Assembly (NCBI GenBank): GCA_028015205.1
Contig: CM051516.1
Span: 36,780,230-36,844,229, forward strand
DNA length: 64,000 bases
Direction: 5' to 3'
Origin: Mytilisepta virgata
Lineage: Eukaryota; Mollusca; Bivalvia; Mytilida; Mytilidae
Position 1 is the stretch's first letter; every line of letters begins with the position of its first letter. This document shows, in pieces, positions 11,941 through 25,039 of this stretch. The notes under the pieces are model-generated. The model searched no databases. It was given only the letters and a program-made list of their open reading frames with translations, and was not told the origin of the DNA. The position numbers and the translations under genes were made by a program.

Positions 11941-14900
11941 TAGGGTGAACGTCAATTTTGAAAAAGAACATTCTTCCATCAATTACAACAATGTGTAACA
12001 TTTCTGAAAATGTTGCTGCAATTTATGGACTTTCACAGGAATATTATAAGAAAATAATTTTCACTTGCAGACATCAATAAGTTGCTTAAAGATGTCCCAC
12101 AACTAAAGGATCAAGATCCCCCATTTAGAAGTATTTCGGCAAATTTATCTTAAGTTTATTTAGATTTTAATGATGTTCGATTCTGCAAGAAATATAACAT
12201 TTGCTACAATCTGTTAAATATATATTGCTTACGCTACTCCCTAAAATAAAACAGTAAAACTCAAAGCTTATCAATGGATGTTTGCTGCACCTAATGCATG
12301 CATCTTCTGTACAAACAACAGCTGTATTAAATTCTTAAATGAAAGTCATAAATGATAAAATTCTGGAGAAAAAACCTGCCTACCGGTACTTTTGTTTGCT
12401 AGAATAAATATTTGTAATGGTCTTCTACTTTGTGGACCCTGCCGTATGAGGTTATATCATTACCTATCATCATCCCCCAATATTAGCCCGAGATGCATGT
12501 TGAGGACTTATATGGGTGGAGGGAATATATCAGTGGCGGATATGAAAACATCATGTTTTAACTTATTTATCATATACTTCCAAACAACAATATACGTACT
12601 ATCAATAATTGTTTAGGACCCAGCCATATACATGTAAATTTATATTATTGCTTATCACAGTCCTTGCTCTAATGGCATACTACAGAGTCAGTTGACTTTT
12701 GAAGTAATGTGTCATACCTTCTTTTTAAAAGAAGTATGAAAAATTTTATACGGTTCTATCCTTGATGTTTACAATACAATAGAAAAAATCATATTATCAA
12801 ATTTTTAACAATAGCTAACCATAAAAATGTTAATCATATATCAAATCTAGTAAACAATTAATTCATTATCTGATAACATCTGAGAGAAATTTGGATATCT
12901 ATTGTCTGTTAAACATATTGTTTTACAGAATTTTGAATCCATTGTTTTGTAAAAGCGTCATCTATTGTTTTTACAAGCATTGTTTTACAGATCTCAATAA
13001 GAAACTTGGCATCGTCAATCTTAGATCTTCAGATTATAAATTTATTGTGATTATCAAAACAATAAAATATTTTCCCACAATATTTATATTGCATCCATAT
13101 AAAACAATGTACTAGATTTAATAAATACGGAGGGCAAAATGCCATGTGACAATTTAATAAAGTAACTCTACCCCAGACGTTTTAAATTTGTAGCCAATGG
13201 TCTACACGTGTACGCTGTGTCAGAAACTGCAATTAAGCATTAATTAAAGAATTGACAAACAAAGACAAATTAAACAGTTATAAAATAACTTGTCAAATAG
13301 CCCCATGTTATTGTGTGTATAAATATTCAATACTATGGGAAAATTTTTAATTTAGTTATAAGACCTCCCTATAGAAAATAAATTAAAAAAATAATTATCT
13401 TTGACAGAATGAGTGCATATCACTGAAATTATCTTGTCTTAAAACAAAATAACAATACTGAAAGTGATCAACCTGCTTTTTAGAGCTTAACCATTTAATA
13501 AAAGTTCTACTCGAAAGCTGAATGGTGAACTCTTTTTGTGATTTTTGCTTACCATTCATTAAAAAGGTCAGTCTATTGGAAGTCAACAACAGACTCATAA
13601 CAACAAAAACCTAATTTTTTGTTAGTTTTTTTTCAAATTTCTGCAAAAATAGACATGTTTTAGAGACAAAAATTAGTTAACTATTGTATCCACTTATGTT
13701 GGGCTTTTGTCTCATGGGAATTTACCCAATATCCCTTTTGTACTATGAATTATTTAAAATGTATTCCCTAAAAACATCTTCCTTAACTGCCCCTTAATTA
13801 CACATTCCAGATTTCATTCCATTTTTTAAATGGTCTTATATCAAAATTTATATTTATGCTTCTCCCGAGTCAGGTTCTAGACTTCCTTTGATTTCTGTTC
13901 AATTTTTTTCATTTCCAGAATACTGAAAGAGCACTAGCAATTTTTCGTTAACAGATTGGTCAAAATGTTGACCATTACAATTCAGCTTTGTTGTATATAA
14001 TTACAAATTGTAAGGGTTAAGGTTTTTAAGAGGCAGAGTGTCAGTACATAAGGTTATTTTTATATGGCAATGGAGAAAATAAAAAAAGTTGTCAAAAACT
14101 GTAGAAATCATGGAAACATCTGTTTAAAATGTTACATAACACTTAAATGGAAACAAAAATCTGGAAATTTTAGCAGAAAAAACTGCCACCTATTGTAGCG
14201 TCTGCATGTACATCTAAGAATATTTAATAACAAAGTTAGCTTGTCACTCAGCATATATTTTATTTTTTGCATATACTGTATTCCCAAAAGTGTCCCGATA
14301 ATTGCTGCGATAAAATTATCACTACAACTTCCACAAAAATTATCCTAGAAAAATTAAATTCAGTATCCTCTTTCACTGCAACAATGAATTATTGATGAGT
14401 TTTACCCATTTCTGTCAGGAACATTATATAATTAGTTGCTCATTTCACCATATAATCTAATCAGCTCACGGAATTTATGTCCTAGGACATGCAAAAATAA
14501 TTAAATTGCTACTTGTGTATTTAACTATCTAATTTTCTTATATTAATGAAAAACAATCCTAATTTTAGATATGACATATCATAAACTTCTACTTTCATTG
14601 TACACATCTTACTTTTTATAGAAATTTTATAACATTTTGTTTTCCAAAACATTTTTACAGCTATATTTCAAAAATTAATTAAACAAAATTCGTTGGTTTT
14701 GATATTTTTGTCTGTTTTGTTCTGCTTTCTTTTATTATTTCAGTAACTCACTGAATATCAATTGAAATCTAACAAAAATATTTCAAATATTTCCAAAGAA
14801 CTCAGTATTTCATATTAAATGGAAACCTGGTGTGAAAATATCTCAAATTATGCAGATGTGCTTGAAAAATATTGAACCCTATAATATTTTCATTTTACTT

Positions 14901-17900
14901 TTGAAAAAATTAGAAAATATCTGAAGAGGCAAATTCTCTAAACATTCTTTATTGATAAAATTTTCTTTGAAGTTTTTTGTTCATTATTTTATCACTTGTC
15001 CATATTTTATCAATAAAACTGTTTCTTTTATCACAAACTTTGTTCATCCATTGAACTGTAATGTTTCAGTCAAGTATCAATTTGTCCATTATTTTCAAAT
15101 TCATTGCCAGTAAATCACCCAAAGAGAGGTGAAAATGGGGGACCAACTGCATCAAGAAATTTTAATTTGATATTAATACTTATTGTTATCATTTAAATTG
15201 CATATTTAGAAGTTACAATGAATTAAAGGTGTGAAAATTTTAAAAAGAAAATAAAGTTTTCCTAAATAATAGTTAATTTGTGTATGTAAACATTTTCCCC
15301 TTAGTGATTCGGCATAAGATCAATAGGATGATTGATATGATTTTAACCAGCATGTAAAAACACTATTTCTGACCCATGACAGTACTTCACTTGACTATTG
15401 AAGTGGTTCCGAGTAATGTCCTCTCTCAATATTGGAGATAAGAGTTCAACAATTGGTCATTTCTCTGGATATTCCATTTTGAAAACTCATTAACTCTCCA
15501 TCTGTCCATCTTAAACAAAGTCTGAATTCAGAATCTGTTTACTGTACGTATTCTGGCTATATTACTATTCCATTTTAATTATGTGAGATAATAAATTGTA
15601 CTAATTAAATTTCAATTTATGAGTTCTTATTCACTGTACATATTTACTTACTTTTAAGCTGTCATTAAGCATTAAAAAGATCAGAATTTGAGAAAATAAC
15701 ATTTTTGCTAAAAATACCAGTTAAATTATTTCAAAGATATTATTAGTATTATTGCATCACCCAGACATAATATTTTATCTTAAATTGTCCATATGATTGG
15801 ACCACTAAAATGATGTACTGTTTGAGGGCAGGTGTTAACGACTTTATCAAACATATGTTCCTACCTGAGGTAAACATCTGCACATGGTTTTGTTTGTTAA
15901 GTATTATTACAAAATCAGTATAATATTACTCAAGATTAAAGGGTGAAATGTTTGAAAGCTGTAATTGAATTTTTTTCCATTTTTAGTTAAATATTTATCT
16001 TATTAACAAGCATTGTTGAGGTTTATACAAAGAAAACTGTCCTTTTTTGCACAATTTTTTTTCATTTGGTATAAAACATAACCAGATGCTTCCAGGTTAA
16101 TTTGATGTACCAGATTTTACAGTTATAATTTACCTATTCTTTCATTTATTTCTTAATATTCATTTTATGAAAGATAAGGATATGTCCTTCGTGCATGGCT
16201 GTGGCTTTAACTCTTGGTCATTTTCACAGTTGTCTGTTCTTCGATGTTTTTGATTGTTTTGGCTATCAGATTTTTCTGTCTTGAGCATAGCTGGTGAGTT
16301 GTGGGTTGAAAAAATGTGCATATTTTAAGCATCAATATTTATTCTATATTGTACCAATAAAATATCATGATCTGAAAGCATTTTTAAATTTTGGTACTAA
16401 ATTGTCATTGTCATCGTACAAAGGATGCTTGCAAAATTTGAAACAATTTTGTCTTAATTTCTAGGGTGATGAATCTTAATATAGTTTTTCTGCATGACCC
16501 CCTTTTCTCCTTAGTATAAATTTTGCAAGCTGGGCTCAATGGTTTTGTATTGTTTGTGTTCTAATGCCAATAGCACCAGGTGTACATATTCTGAGGCATG
16601 ACTCAAACACAATAAACCAGTAATTATTTCCTGATTACCTATATAAATATGTATTTTCTCATTAACAGGTGATAATCAGACAGGAAGAAGATAAAACTAA
16701 TATTTGTATCAATATAATACAATAATTCATTCATTTATCATTTACAGTTTATCACATATAATTTCTAATTAACACGTAGTAGAAACAAATTCTTGATATA
16801 GAATCTGTAAAATGCATGACAAAAACAAGAGCAATGGATAAACTTCAATTACTTCAACATGACCCCTAGCAATTTGGAAACAGAATAAAAAAAATAAAAA
16901 ATATTTGCAATACCCCAAAAATATTAAAAATTGCAAAAACCTGCCAAATTATAACCCCCCCCTTTCCCCACCAGACAAAATAAATATTGGTTGTGATAAT
17001 ACTCCTAATGTTATTTTGTCATTGGCAATATATGCAGTATAACATTTATCATATACTGATACAAACCAGTTTTTATATTTCTCAGTTTTCACAGACAATC
17101 TAGTAAAGTGCTAAACAGACTGTTTGTACTGGCATATTCCCTAAATTGATTACCCTGACTATTATCACTACCACACAGAGAGTACACATAGAATTTAATA
17201 CTTACTATAAACATTTAATATGACAAGTGACCACACTTATTTATTTACTACTTAACACCTTGTCAACACCTGGGGTGTTTATATCTGGTAATATATATCT
17301 ATAATCATTTTATTTACCCATAACTGACCAATTATATCTAGAGAGTAGTATTAATCTCTTGTTAATTTATTTACCATTCAATCTGTTGCTATTAGAAGAT
17401 GTTTCCTAAAAAATTACAAGGAGTAATTACATCTCAGCTTGAAAATTAAAAAATCAAATAAGTTTTTCACTAAATTTGTATGACCATCACCTTTAACCAA
17501 CAATTTTATTTTTTCTGTTTAATTTAAAATTTTTTTTACTTTACTTTTGTTTTGCCAGCTGTTTTAAAAATCAATGTAAAATCTCTACATTTCTTTACTT
17601 TCATGTCTTTGCATTTAAATGTTCATGGCTATTTTACCACACAAACAACCCCAGATTGGTTGACTGTAAAATTATTTTACCCTCAAAGCTTTCCAATTTA
17701 ATAATTTGATTAACAAAGGAAATAGTTTAACATAATTTTTGGCCCAACTGTTGCAATAATAGAATTTTGGACAGATGTATAATATCAAAGTACCGCTAGG
17801 TGATAACAGGGATTGTATCTGGTGCCCTTATCAGATTTCTACTGATAACCTAAAGGTCACAGTCGTGTGCTGGGTACATACAAGCCACACGCCAGACCTT

Positions 17901-18430
17901 TTGTTCAATAAAATTCTGTATTTTGATTGGTTGGCAAAGTTTGGAGTCTGCGGAGATAAAATCTAAACGACATGTGTTTTAACAAAAGACTCATTCATCA
18001 TATAATTACAATCCACGCGCCAAATTTAATTCAAGTGTGACCAAGGTTTTGTTGTCAATCATAAAGCTTAAGAATGGGTCATGTGGTCGAGAGATTAAAT
18101 TCTGGGGGCTATTTTGTTACTGTGTAAATAGTCAGGTATTAATTTATATCCAACTGCCTTGATTGTAAAACATCAAAGAAAATTTCGCAAACTTCAAACA
18201 ACCCCTCCACAATATTTAGACAGGTGTAATGCATCTCATAGAAGTACTCAAGTACAGATTTCAATATTTAAAAATTAAAACAAAATTAAAAAATGCTTCA
18301 CCTCTTAAGCTCCGCCCATTTTGGTTACACATCAACGACTTAATTCTTTGATGTGTTAATGAACCAATCAAATATTGGCAAAATTAAAACTAAAAAGGTG
18401 AACAGTATAGTCCAGGTGTATTGTAATTGT
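11941..18430. other. 6.5 kb AT-rich DNA without recognisable genes
   Basis: I found no coding exon with matching splice sites, RNA gene or clear tandem repeat. Short open frames are scattered and show no protein-like composition. The right end is the upstream region of the receptor gene. Confidence 0.55.
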
Positions 18431-18431
18431 G

Positions 18432-18438
18432 TATAAAG
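18432..18438 (+). promoter_or_regulatory. Possible TATA box of the lectin-CUB receptor gene
   Basis: The motif TATAAAG lies 98 bp before the start codon at 18536. This spacing suits a transcription start near 18462 and a 5' leader of roughly 70 bp. The position is suggestive only. Confidence 0.4.
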
Positions 18439-18535
18439 ATAAGATAGCTGTGGTTATAGTTGACAGTAGTGAAAGTATTATCGTCTATATTTATATTCAG
18501 GTTTAGAGTAATGGAGAGAGTTTAGAACATTGATC

Positions 18536-18605
18536 ATGGCAGAAATACAAGATTTTATATACATTCTGGTGATTTTCATCAACTTTATAATCATTCAAAT
18601 TGAAG
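18536..18605 (+). CDS. Receptor gene exon 1: signal peptide
   Basis: ATG at 18536 opens a 23-codon segment that is acidic at first, then a long Ile/Phe/Val-rich core, typical of a secretory signal. It ends in phase 1 at gaag|gtaag. A 5' leader is probably included upstream. The signal continues into GlyGly at the next exon. Confidence 0.8.
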
Positions 18606-21600
18606 GTAAGGATACAATTTTAAAATACTCTTTTTTCTAATTATTATTATTATTTTTAATCATCAGTTTTAATCAGTGGTATTGCTATTTTTTTCCCAAA
18701 TTTATATTTTTAAGAAAGAAAAACCTTTAAAGAGGTTATCAGTAATATCTGGTTATATTAAAGTAAAAATCTAAAAAAAAAAAAAGAGGAGAATAAAAAG
18801 TTAATTCATTAATTAATTACTTTTTGTCAGACTGAAAAATCCACAGATAGCCTTAAGATATTTTGCTTTGGTTGGAGGGAGGGGTGAAACAGTGTAATCT
18901 TAAGTCTGTACACTATTTTCCATACTTGTTCTAATTAAATTTAGTAATATTAAAATGTGCTCTTGTAATAAAAGAACAAGGAAAACTTTATGCATTTTTT
19001 AAATTATTGTATTCAGGTAGCAATTTCATGTAACACCTGTTTTCTACTAAAACACCTGAAATTTAATGATATATTTTTTGTAATGATTTAAAAAGCATTA
19101 TTAAAAAAAATAAAATATTATTTTCATTATAGATGTCACCTTATCCCCAACAAAAATACATTTTCTCACCAAAGTTTAAATCCCATGACCCTCTTGTCAT
19201 CCGAAGATATATGAAATGTATTTAAGCTATTTAAATAATTAATATATGTAAATGTTTTATTTGTTCGTTACAAACAGGAATGACAATATCCATTTAATAT
19301 CTTTCTGGTCATTTAATCTATCAAGTAATGAAAACTATCAGCCGAAATCATCCTATATAATGTCTTTACAAAATCATGAGAATTTTCTGAAGACAATGCA
19401 GCGACGAGAGAACTCGGTACAATTATCAACCTGAAATTTAGCGCTATATGTAATGTCATCTAAAACATGCCGTTGCAAAGTCATTCCACTAATGCATTAA
19501 AATACTTGACACTTTCTGGATAAAATCTAACCTAAATATTAAAATACTACAGTTATAATTTGTCTTTATTGTGTGTTCATGTGTTATTTAATTCTTGTAC
19601 CCTTTGAATTTTGATATCAAAATTACAGTAATAAATGTGTTTGATAACTGAGGTCAATATTATTCCAACAAATATAACTATTCTCAGCATGACACAGGAA
19701 AAAAACAATATGATATATTTTGAATCATATTTCAGACTGTTTGTAAACAGTTGTGATCAGATATGAAATATATACTTGTTAATGATAACCATGAACATGC
19801 ATTTTTTATTTCTTACGAAAGAATACGATAAAAATTTTCACACCCCCCCCCCCCTCCCTTTTTTTTGATTCTTGAAAATTTTCATATTGCAATATACAAA
19901 TGTACTAGCAAATAATTGCTTCTGAATAAAACAATATTTGTCTCTGAAATCCCTTTTTATGATGCCAATTAAACCATTTTTCTGCATTCTAATATTGAAA
20001 CAAATATTCTGTTACAGGAGGAACAAGATCAGTTAACTCATGTCTACCCCCAGCTCAAAAACATTTTAACATTCAATGTGGAAGTGGATATATGGTGAGG
20101 ATTACAAAGTCATTTTATGGTTACAATCCACGAGGTCAGTGTGGATTCCAAATCGGAGACTGTATATACGAAGACCATGCATTACACAATTGTGTAGGAC
20201 ATGAATCGTGTGTCATAACCATTCCAACAAGCAATGATTACATTCATGAATGTCAAAGAGACAGTAGTTACTATCAGATTGATTATGAATGTGTTCCCGG
20301 TAAGTACTTAGTGCCACTGGATTTTATTGTTTAAAAAAGAAAGGAGATATGGTGTTAATATCATTGAGACAACTGCTGTGAAACGTAATCTAAAATAAAA
20401 AAACAAATGGAGGTTATGGTACGGCAAACATTATATAACAGGCTCTTAATGTATGCTTTTGTTTTTAAACACTGGATAATCATTAACAAGTTAAACCCTG
20501 CTACATTCTATAAATGCTTGGGTCAATCCAGGTACCCTGTATTTTCAGTAGTTAAATAACATCTCTAACTTTTATATTTTATGTAATTTCTTAAAAAGAC
20601 AAATTTTTCCCAATAATAATGAAAACTTAAAACAGGGCATAAAGCTGACATATTTCAATTTCCATGAATTAGTCTCTTTTCCTTTGTTTTAACTACTGAA
20701 TCATAAGAGTAAAAACGAACAAAACCCATATCAATAATCTGCTATTAATAACACGGATATCACTGAAAGGCATAAACTATAATGCATCTCAAAATAACTA
20801 GTAAAAAACATGAAAAATTTACAACAAAATCCTCAGGGTGGTAATTAAGCCTTTAGTCTGCTAAATCTTCTATAATAATTAATGTACAGTTCAGAAAATA
20901 CTGAGCTAAAATGTAAAGCTGTGCCTGATTCTATCAAGTGATGAGTTGCTCACAGTCAGACACGACAACATTTAAGTTCTTCAGCCACAGGATATAATGG
21001 AAAAAATAAAAATAAAACCTCTTCTGTCACTTTTAGTTGGTAGAAAATATTTATATTTGTAATAAAGTTCAGTGTGTTTTTTGTTGGTTAATTTAGAGAA
21101 AGATTTCCATAAGTATAAACCAATTATAGACAGCTCTTATAGATATATATTAAACAAAATGTGGGTTTTCAACTTGCATTTTTAACTTGTAAGTTGAAAT
21201 CCTCGGCCTTTTAACTAATGTTATTCTTGACATGTAAAATTTTCACCCTCTATTGTGATTTCCATTTAGATGGTTTGACAGGTAGCAAACACATCTTAAT
21301 TTTTACCCACTAAAAGATAAAATAAACGTGAATTAAAAATTAGTCCTATAAATTTTTAATGACCTAATGGTAACTTTCCACCTAGTACAACTTATGTCAA
21401 GATAACTACAATAAAAATATTTATGACCTATTTTAGATTAATATTGGATTATGTATTCTACATATGTTACAGAAAAATAAATTATTTACAAATTTACACT
21501 CCGGTAGATTGGAAACAAACAATCATAAACAGGTAAAAAATATACAGCAAGCAAACAAAGTTTAAATCTAAAAAAAATCATGTTTCATCTCAATGCTGGC

Positions 21601-24600
21601 TGAATTTTCTGAAAAGAACTTAAAAATTTCATCTATTCTGATTGTGTCTCCTTGTCAAACAATTTCCCTCCATTTTTCAGCAGACGACACAAATCACACT
21701 TCCATCTGTCTCTCTTACTATAGTAAACAGCAGCTGTTCCTTTTACTATAGTGAAGCAGATGTAAAAAGGATTTTTAAGGCTTTAACATTAAATAACATG
21801 CTTTTATTCAAATGTGACCTAATTTAGGCAAATAGTCTAAAATTATGCTAATCAGACCATTGTTGTTGGTTTTTTTTTTATTTAGCCATCATGGACTGAG
21901 AAGGAATTGATGTACTGTAAATCTGTTTAGATATTACACAAGGGCAATTAATTCAGTTCTTGGCAATAAACAAACAATTATCTAATAGAAAAATTTTGAT
22001 TTTATCTAAATGAGTATAAATTTGTTTTTGATAAAGTAATTTTTTGTACCATTGAAGAGAACTGACAATCCAAAGATTTATAACTATAATTAATTTCAAC
22101 ATTACAATGTGATTTCAACATTTGCCATGTTTGTTAAATTTATCATTAGCCCACCTGTCTTTTTCACACATGGATAGGACTTACCTGTGACCTCAGGTAT
22201 AGAGTCATAAAAATATCTATTCATGACATAAAATTATAGAAGAGACTGGGATATCATGTTTTGAAACAAACTCTTCTATAAAAGTATATTGAAATTTTTT
22301 TTCCTCAACCTTATGAAAAGATACGGAGTATGAGTTAAATGATTGTGTATGTTGTATGCTTTAAGTCTAGCGGTAAATACCGCATGCATTTTCAGGATGC
22401 AACATGCAAAATAAATCAATGAGTAAAAACCCACAATCTTCTCGAAGTAGTTTATTGAGTCTGTTACATTTAAAAAAAAACTTGCAGATTTTCTTTATCC
22501 CAACAAGTAAATTTTGTTTTTTCTCTTTCAGAATCAGAGTCCTATAACATCTGTGATACACCCTTAATAACAGAACAGCGTGGATACATAAAAACACCTA
22601 ACTATCCTTCGTTATATGGATATGACAATCACTGTATAACGAATATTCGGGTAGAACCTTATCAGACCGTCAAGTTACATGTCATCGATATGGATTTGGA
22701 AAGTAACGGCAGTTATGGTTGTTCAGACTGGATGTATGCTAAAGATTTAAAGCATAGTGTCACGTTATGCGGCAGACGAGGAAACGAACCTCTTGTTATG
22801 TCATCTAACCAACTATTGATACAGCTTAATACCAACGGCAAAGTGAATCATAAAGGCTTTTGGCTCTACTTTGAAGGTATTTTTAATATTTTAAATTGTG
22901 TTAAAGAATTTCACAAGTCTAATAACTGAGCCAAATATTGATTTGATGCAAGTGTTATGAATTCTTAAAGTTTACATACAAGAAACCTTTAGAAATTCAA
23001 AATTGCAAACTTTGAAAATTTGAAATTTTCTGATGAAAAACAACAAAATGAAAATGACATATAATGATTATTACTATAATAATGAAAATATGTATTTCAG
23101 CTACTCCAGCAATAACAACCAGCACCAAAGAACCAACAACATCCATATCACGGAAAACAACACCTGCCCCAAAACAACAGACAATACCTGTCAATTACAA
23201 ACACAAGGAGGAACCTTCACCATTACCTTTTGGTAAGTATTAACAAAATGTTTTGTTTTCTAAATACAACTGCAACAGAAATAAATTGAACAGAAAGGTA
23301 CTTCAACTATTTTTATATTTTTTTGGAATCTGAGGGGCTGTAGTAAACGGGTACCAGAGTACAGAGAGGTACAGATAATATGGCAAACAGTTAGCACATT
23401 CTGACTCTAGGATCATAAAATAATTTTATTTCTTCAACCATGCCAAGACTTTGAATAATCTATAAAATTCAATCACTTAATAAATCTTGAACTATCTGAT
23501 CCATATATCCCTTACTTTATCATCTAATATCAATATATCTGTTACTTTATCATCCTGATCACAACTTAATGTCAATCAAAGATGAAAATTATCACATTTT
23601 TAATATTTTTTCACCTGTTTTATCTGGTTTTTAGAAAAAAAAATATGTTTAACACAATTAATCAACCTTCAAACTAGAGAAGTCTGTTGAAAGATAGGGA
23701 TAACCACCTTAAAGCATTGTACCCTTCCTTTAGTAAGGAATTTGTAGTATGAAAAAGTTCCCAAATAGAAAAACTTATTAGAAATGGTAAATAGAGGTTT
23801 TCAGATTCAGCTTCTTTACCCCTGTGAATCTTATTCTTTCCATTTCAATTTTGATATTTGTGTGACAGGAAAAGATTTTGATATTTGTGTGACAGGAAAA
23901 GATTTTGATATTTGTGTGACTTGAAAAGATTTTGATATTCATTTGAGAGTTAGAAACTTGAAGTCCGATTTTTTTATGAACAGAGAGAAAAATCAGACTT
24001 CCTAGTTTCTGCCTCTCAAACGTATATCAAAATCTTTTCCAGTCACACAAATATCAAAATTGAAATGGAAAGAATAAGATTTAACTCTTCTTAAAAGATA
24101 TACTTTCAGAATAATAGAGAATGTAATTTTGATGTTTAAAAGTATAAAACAGCAATTACAAGGACAATTCCTACTCTGCACCTGTACCAGCAGATACATT
24201 AATTAGACATTTTTAAATCCTGTAATTTTATAAATAGATGTGTCAAGGTATCTTTGTATCTAAATTTAACCTCTGACAGATGGTGAAATTATCATGGTAT
24301 TTTTGTTTAATTCATTACTGGAACCAGACCCAACTACATTGTACTGAAAAATATCTGCTGGTACTAAATCAGACATCCATGTCTGTTTTTTTTAAGTTTT
24401 ATTCTAAAAATCTACATGTAATGTCAACACAAATGGAACTTTTCTGTACTAATACAGTGGACTCTATAGTTATCTGATATACATGTATAAATCAATCGAC
24501 TGGACACAAGATTATAATTTGCACTGAATTTACCCCTCATATCTGAGAATTCATTTCAAATTTCCTTTGACTTTGCCATACTAAGAAATTTTAAAAACAG

Positions 24601-24993
24601 TAGAAAAATTAAAATGAAATATTAAACTGTTTTTGCTTTTGCTATTGTTTGTATGATTATTACAATTTTTTTTAAATATTACCTCGATCAACTGGACTGT
24701 CTAAGGGGGTAGTAGTTTGAAGATCATGTATAAATATATATGATCTCCTGTTTATTCAGAAAATATAAAATCATTTTTTAAAAATTTCAGCTGAGATAGT
24801 TGGAGGTGTAATAGGAACATTAAGTTTTATATTGGTGATACTTCTAATCTTATTGGCTGTTAAATGGTACAAGGAACGGAGACGGAGGGACAACAAAAAC
24901 CGATTCATGGAAGTACAAAATCCCGCTTACAGAGACAGCAGAGAATTCAGACAAAGTCGGACAGAACCATGTTATAATTATATGGATGTGTAG
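18536..24993 (+). CDS. SUEL-like lectin + CUB type I membrane receptor, five exons
   Basis: Exons join as 18536-18605, 20018-20299, 22532-22876, 23101-23232 and 24791-24993, giving 1032 nt and 343 residues. Every junction is GT-AG and phase 1, the pattern of shuffled extracellular modules. Order along the protein: signal peptide (1-23), cysteine-rich SUEL/D-galactoside-binding-lectin-like domain (about 32-117), CUB domain (about 122-232), Thr/Pro/Lys linker (233-276), membrane span (279-300), then a basic tail of about 43 residues with NPAY (320-323) and YNYM (338-341). By family knowledge, such domains bind carbohydrate or protein ligands at the cell surface, NPxY recruits PTB or endocytic adaptors, and YxxM can bind PI3K when phosphorylated. 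A role as an adhesion or pattern-recognition receptor is inference. The lectin domain lacks the canonical YGR and DPC sugar-binding motifs (YGY and HEC instead), so sugar binding is uncertain. Confidence 0.85.
20018..20299 (+). CDS. Receptor gene exon 2: SUEL-type lectin-like domain
   Basis: A 94-codon exon follows acceptor gttacag and ends at donor cccg|gtaagt. It shows the SUEL spacing: IQCGSGY, RITKSFYGY, NCVGHESCVI, HEC and IDYEC, with eight cysteines in all (residues 32, 44, 65, 72, 82, 88, 102, 115). One exon equals one domain. Confidence 0.85.
22532..22876 (+). CDS. Receptor gene exon 3: CUB domain
   Basis: A 115-codon exon after a strong pyrimidine tract (ttctctttcag). CUB signatures are visible: the first Cys in 'NICDTP', 'GYIKTPNYPSLYG', a Cys in 'DNHC', 'MDLE' at the strand preceding the third Cys ('YGCSDW'), a fourth Cys in 'TLCGRRG', and 'GFWLYFE' at the end. 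Donor gaag|gtattt, phase 1. Confidence 0.9.
23101..23232 (+). CDS. Receptor gene exon 4: Thr/Pro-rich stalk
   Basis: A 44-codon exon between acceptor tatttcag and donor tttg|gtaagt. It is rich in Thr, Pro and Lys with no Cys, as expected for an extended, possibly O-glycosylated stalk between the CUB domain and the membrane. Confidence 0.8.
23827..24081. mobile_element. Palindromic MITE-like element in receptor intron 4
   Basis: The outer 40 bp are perfectly inverted: 'aatcttattctttcc' onward at 23827 and its complement ending at 24081. The left arm contains three tandem copies of a 25-bp unit ('gtgacaggaaaagattttga' plus 'tattt'), whereas the right arm has one. A second inverted block nearer the centre ('agtccgatttttt' against 'aaaaatcagactt', and 'gttagaaac' against 'gtttctgcc') closes the hairpin. 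The transcript would fold into a long hairpin. Confidence 0.85.
24791..24993 (+). CDS. Receptor gene exon 5: membrane span and signalling tail
   Basis: After acceptor aaaatttcag, the exon encodes a hydrophobic span (GVIGTLSFILVILLILLAV), a Lys/Arg-rich stop-transfer segment, the NPAY motif, and the C-terminal YNYMDV before TAG at 24991-24993. The two tyrosine motifs close to the end suggest regulated endocytosis or signalling. Confidence 0.85.
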
Positions 24994-25033
24994 CAAGATA
25001 AAAGCTTTTACATAAAGTGCTAAACCAAATCAA

Positions 25034-25039
25034 AATAAA
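25034..25039 (+). terminator. Possible polyadenylation signal of the receptor gene
   Basis: AATAAA occurs 41 bp after the stop codon. A second AATAAA at 25878-25883 would give a longer 3' UTR. In such AT-rich DNA the motif alone is weak evidence. Confidence 0.35.

Noticed and set aside
22997..23236. Open frames on both strands over receptor exon 4
   Set aside because: The spliced phase-1 frame of the receptor gene explains the coding signal; the others are shadows or run into intron.
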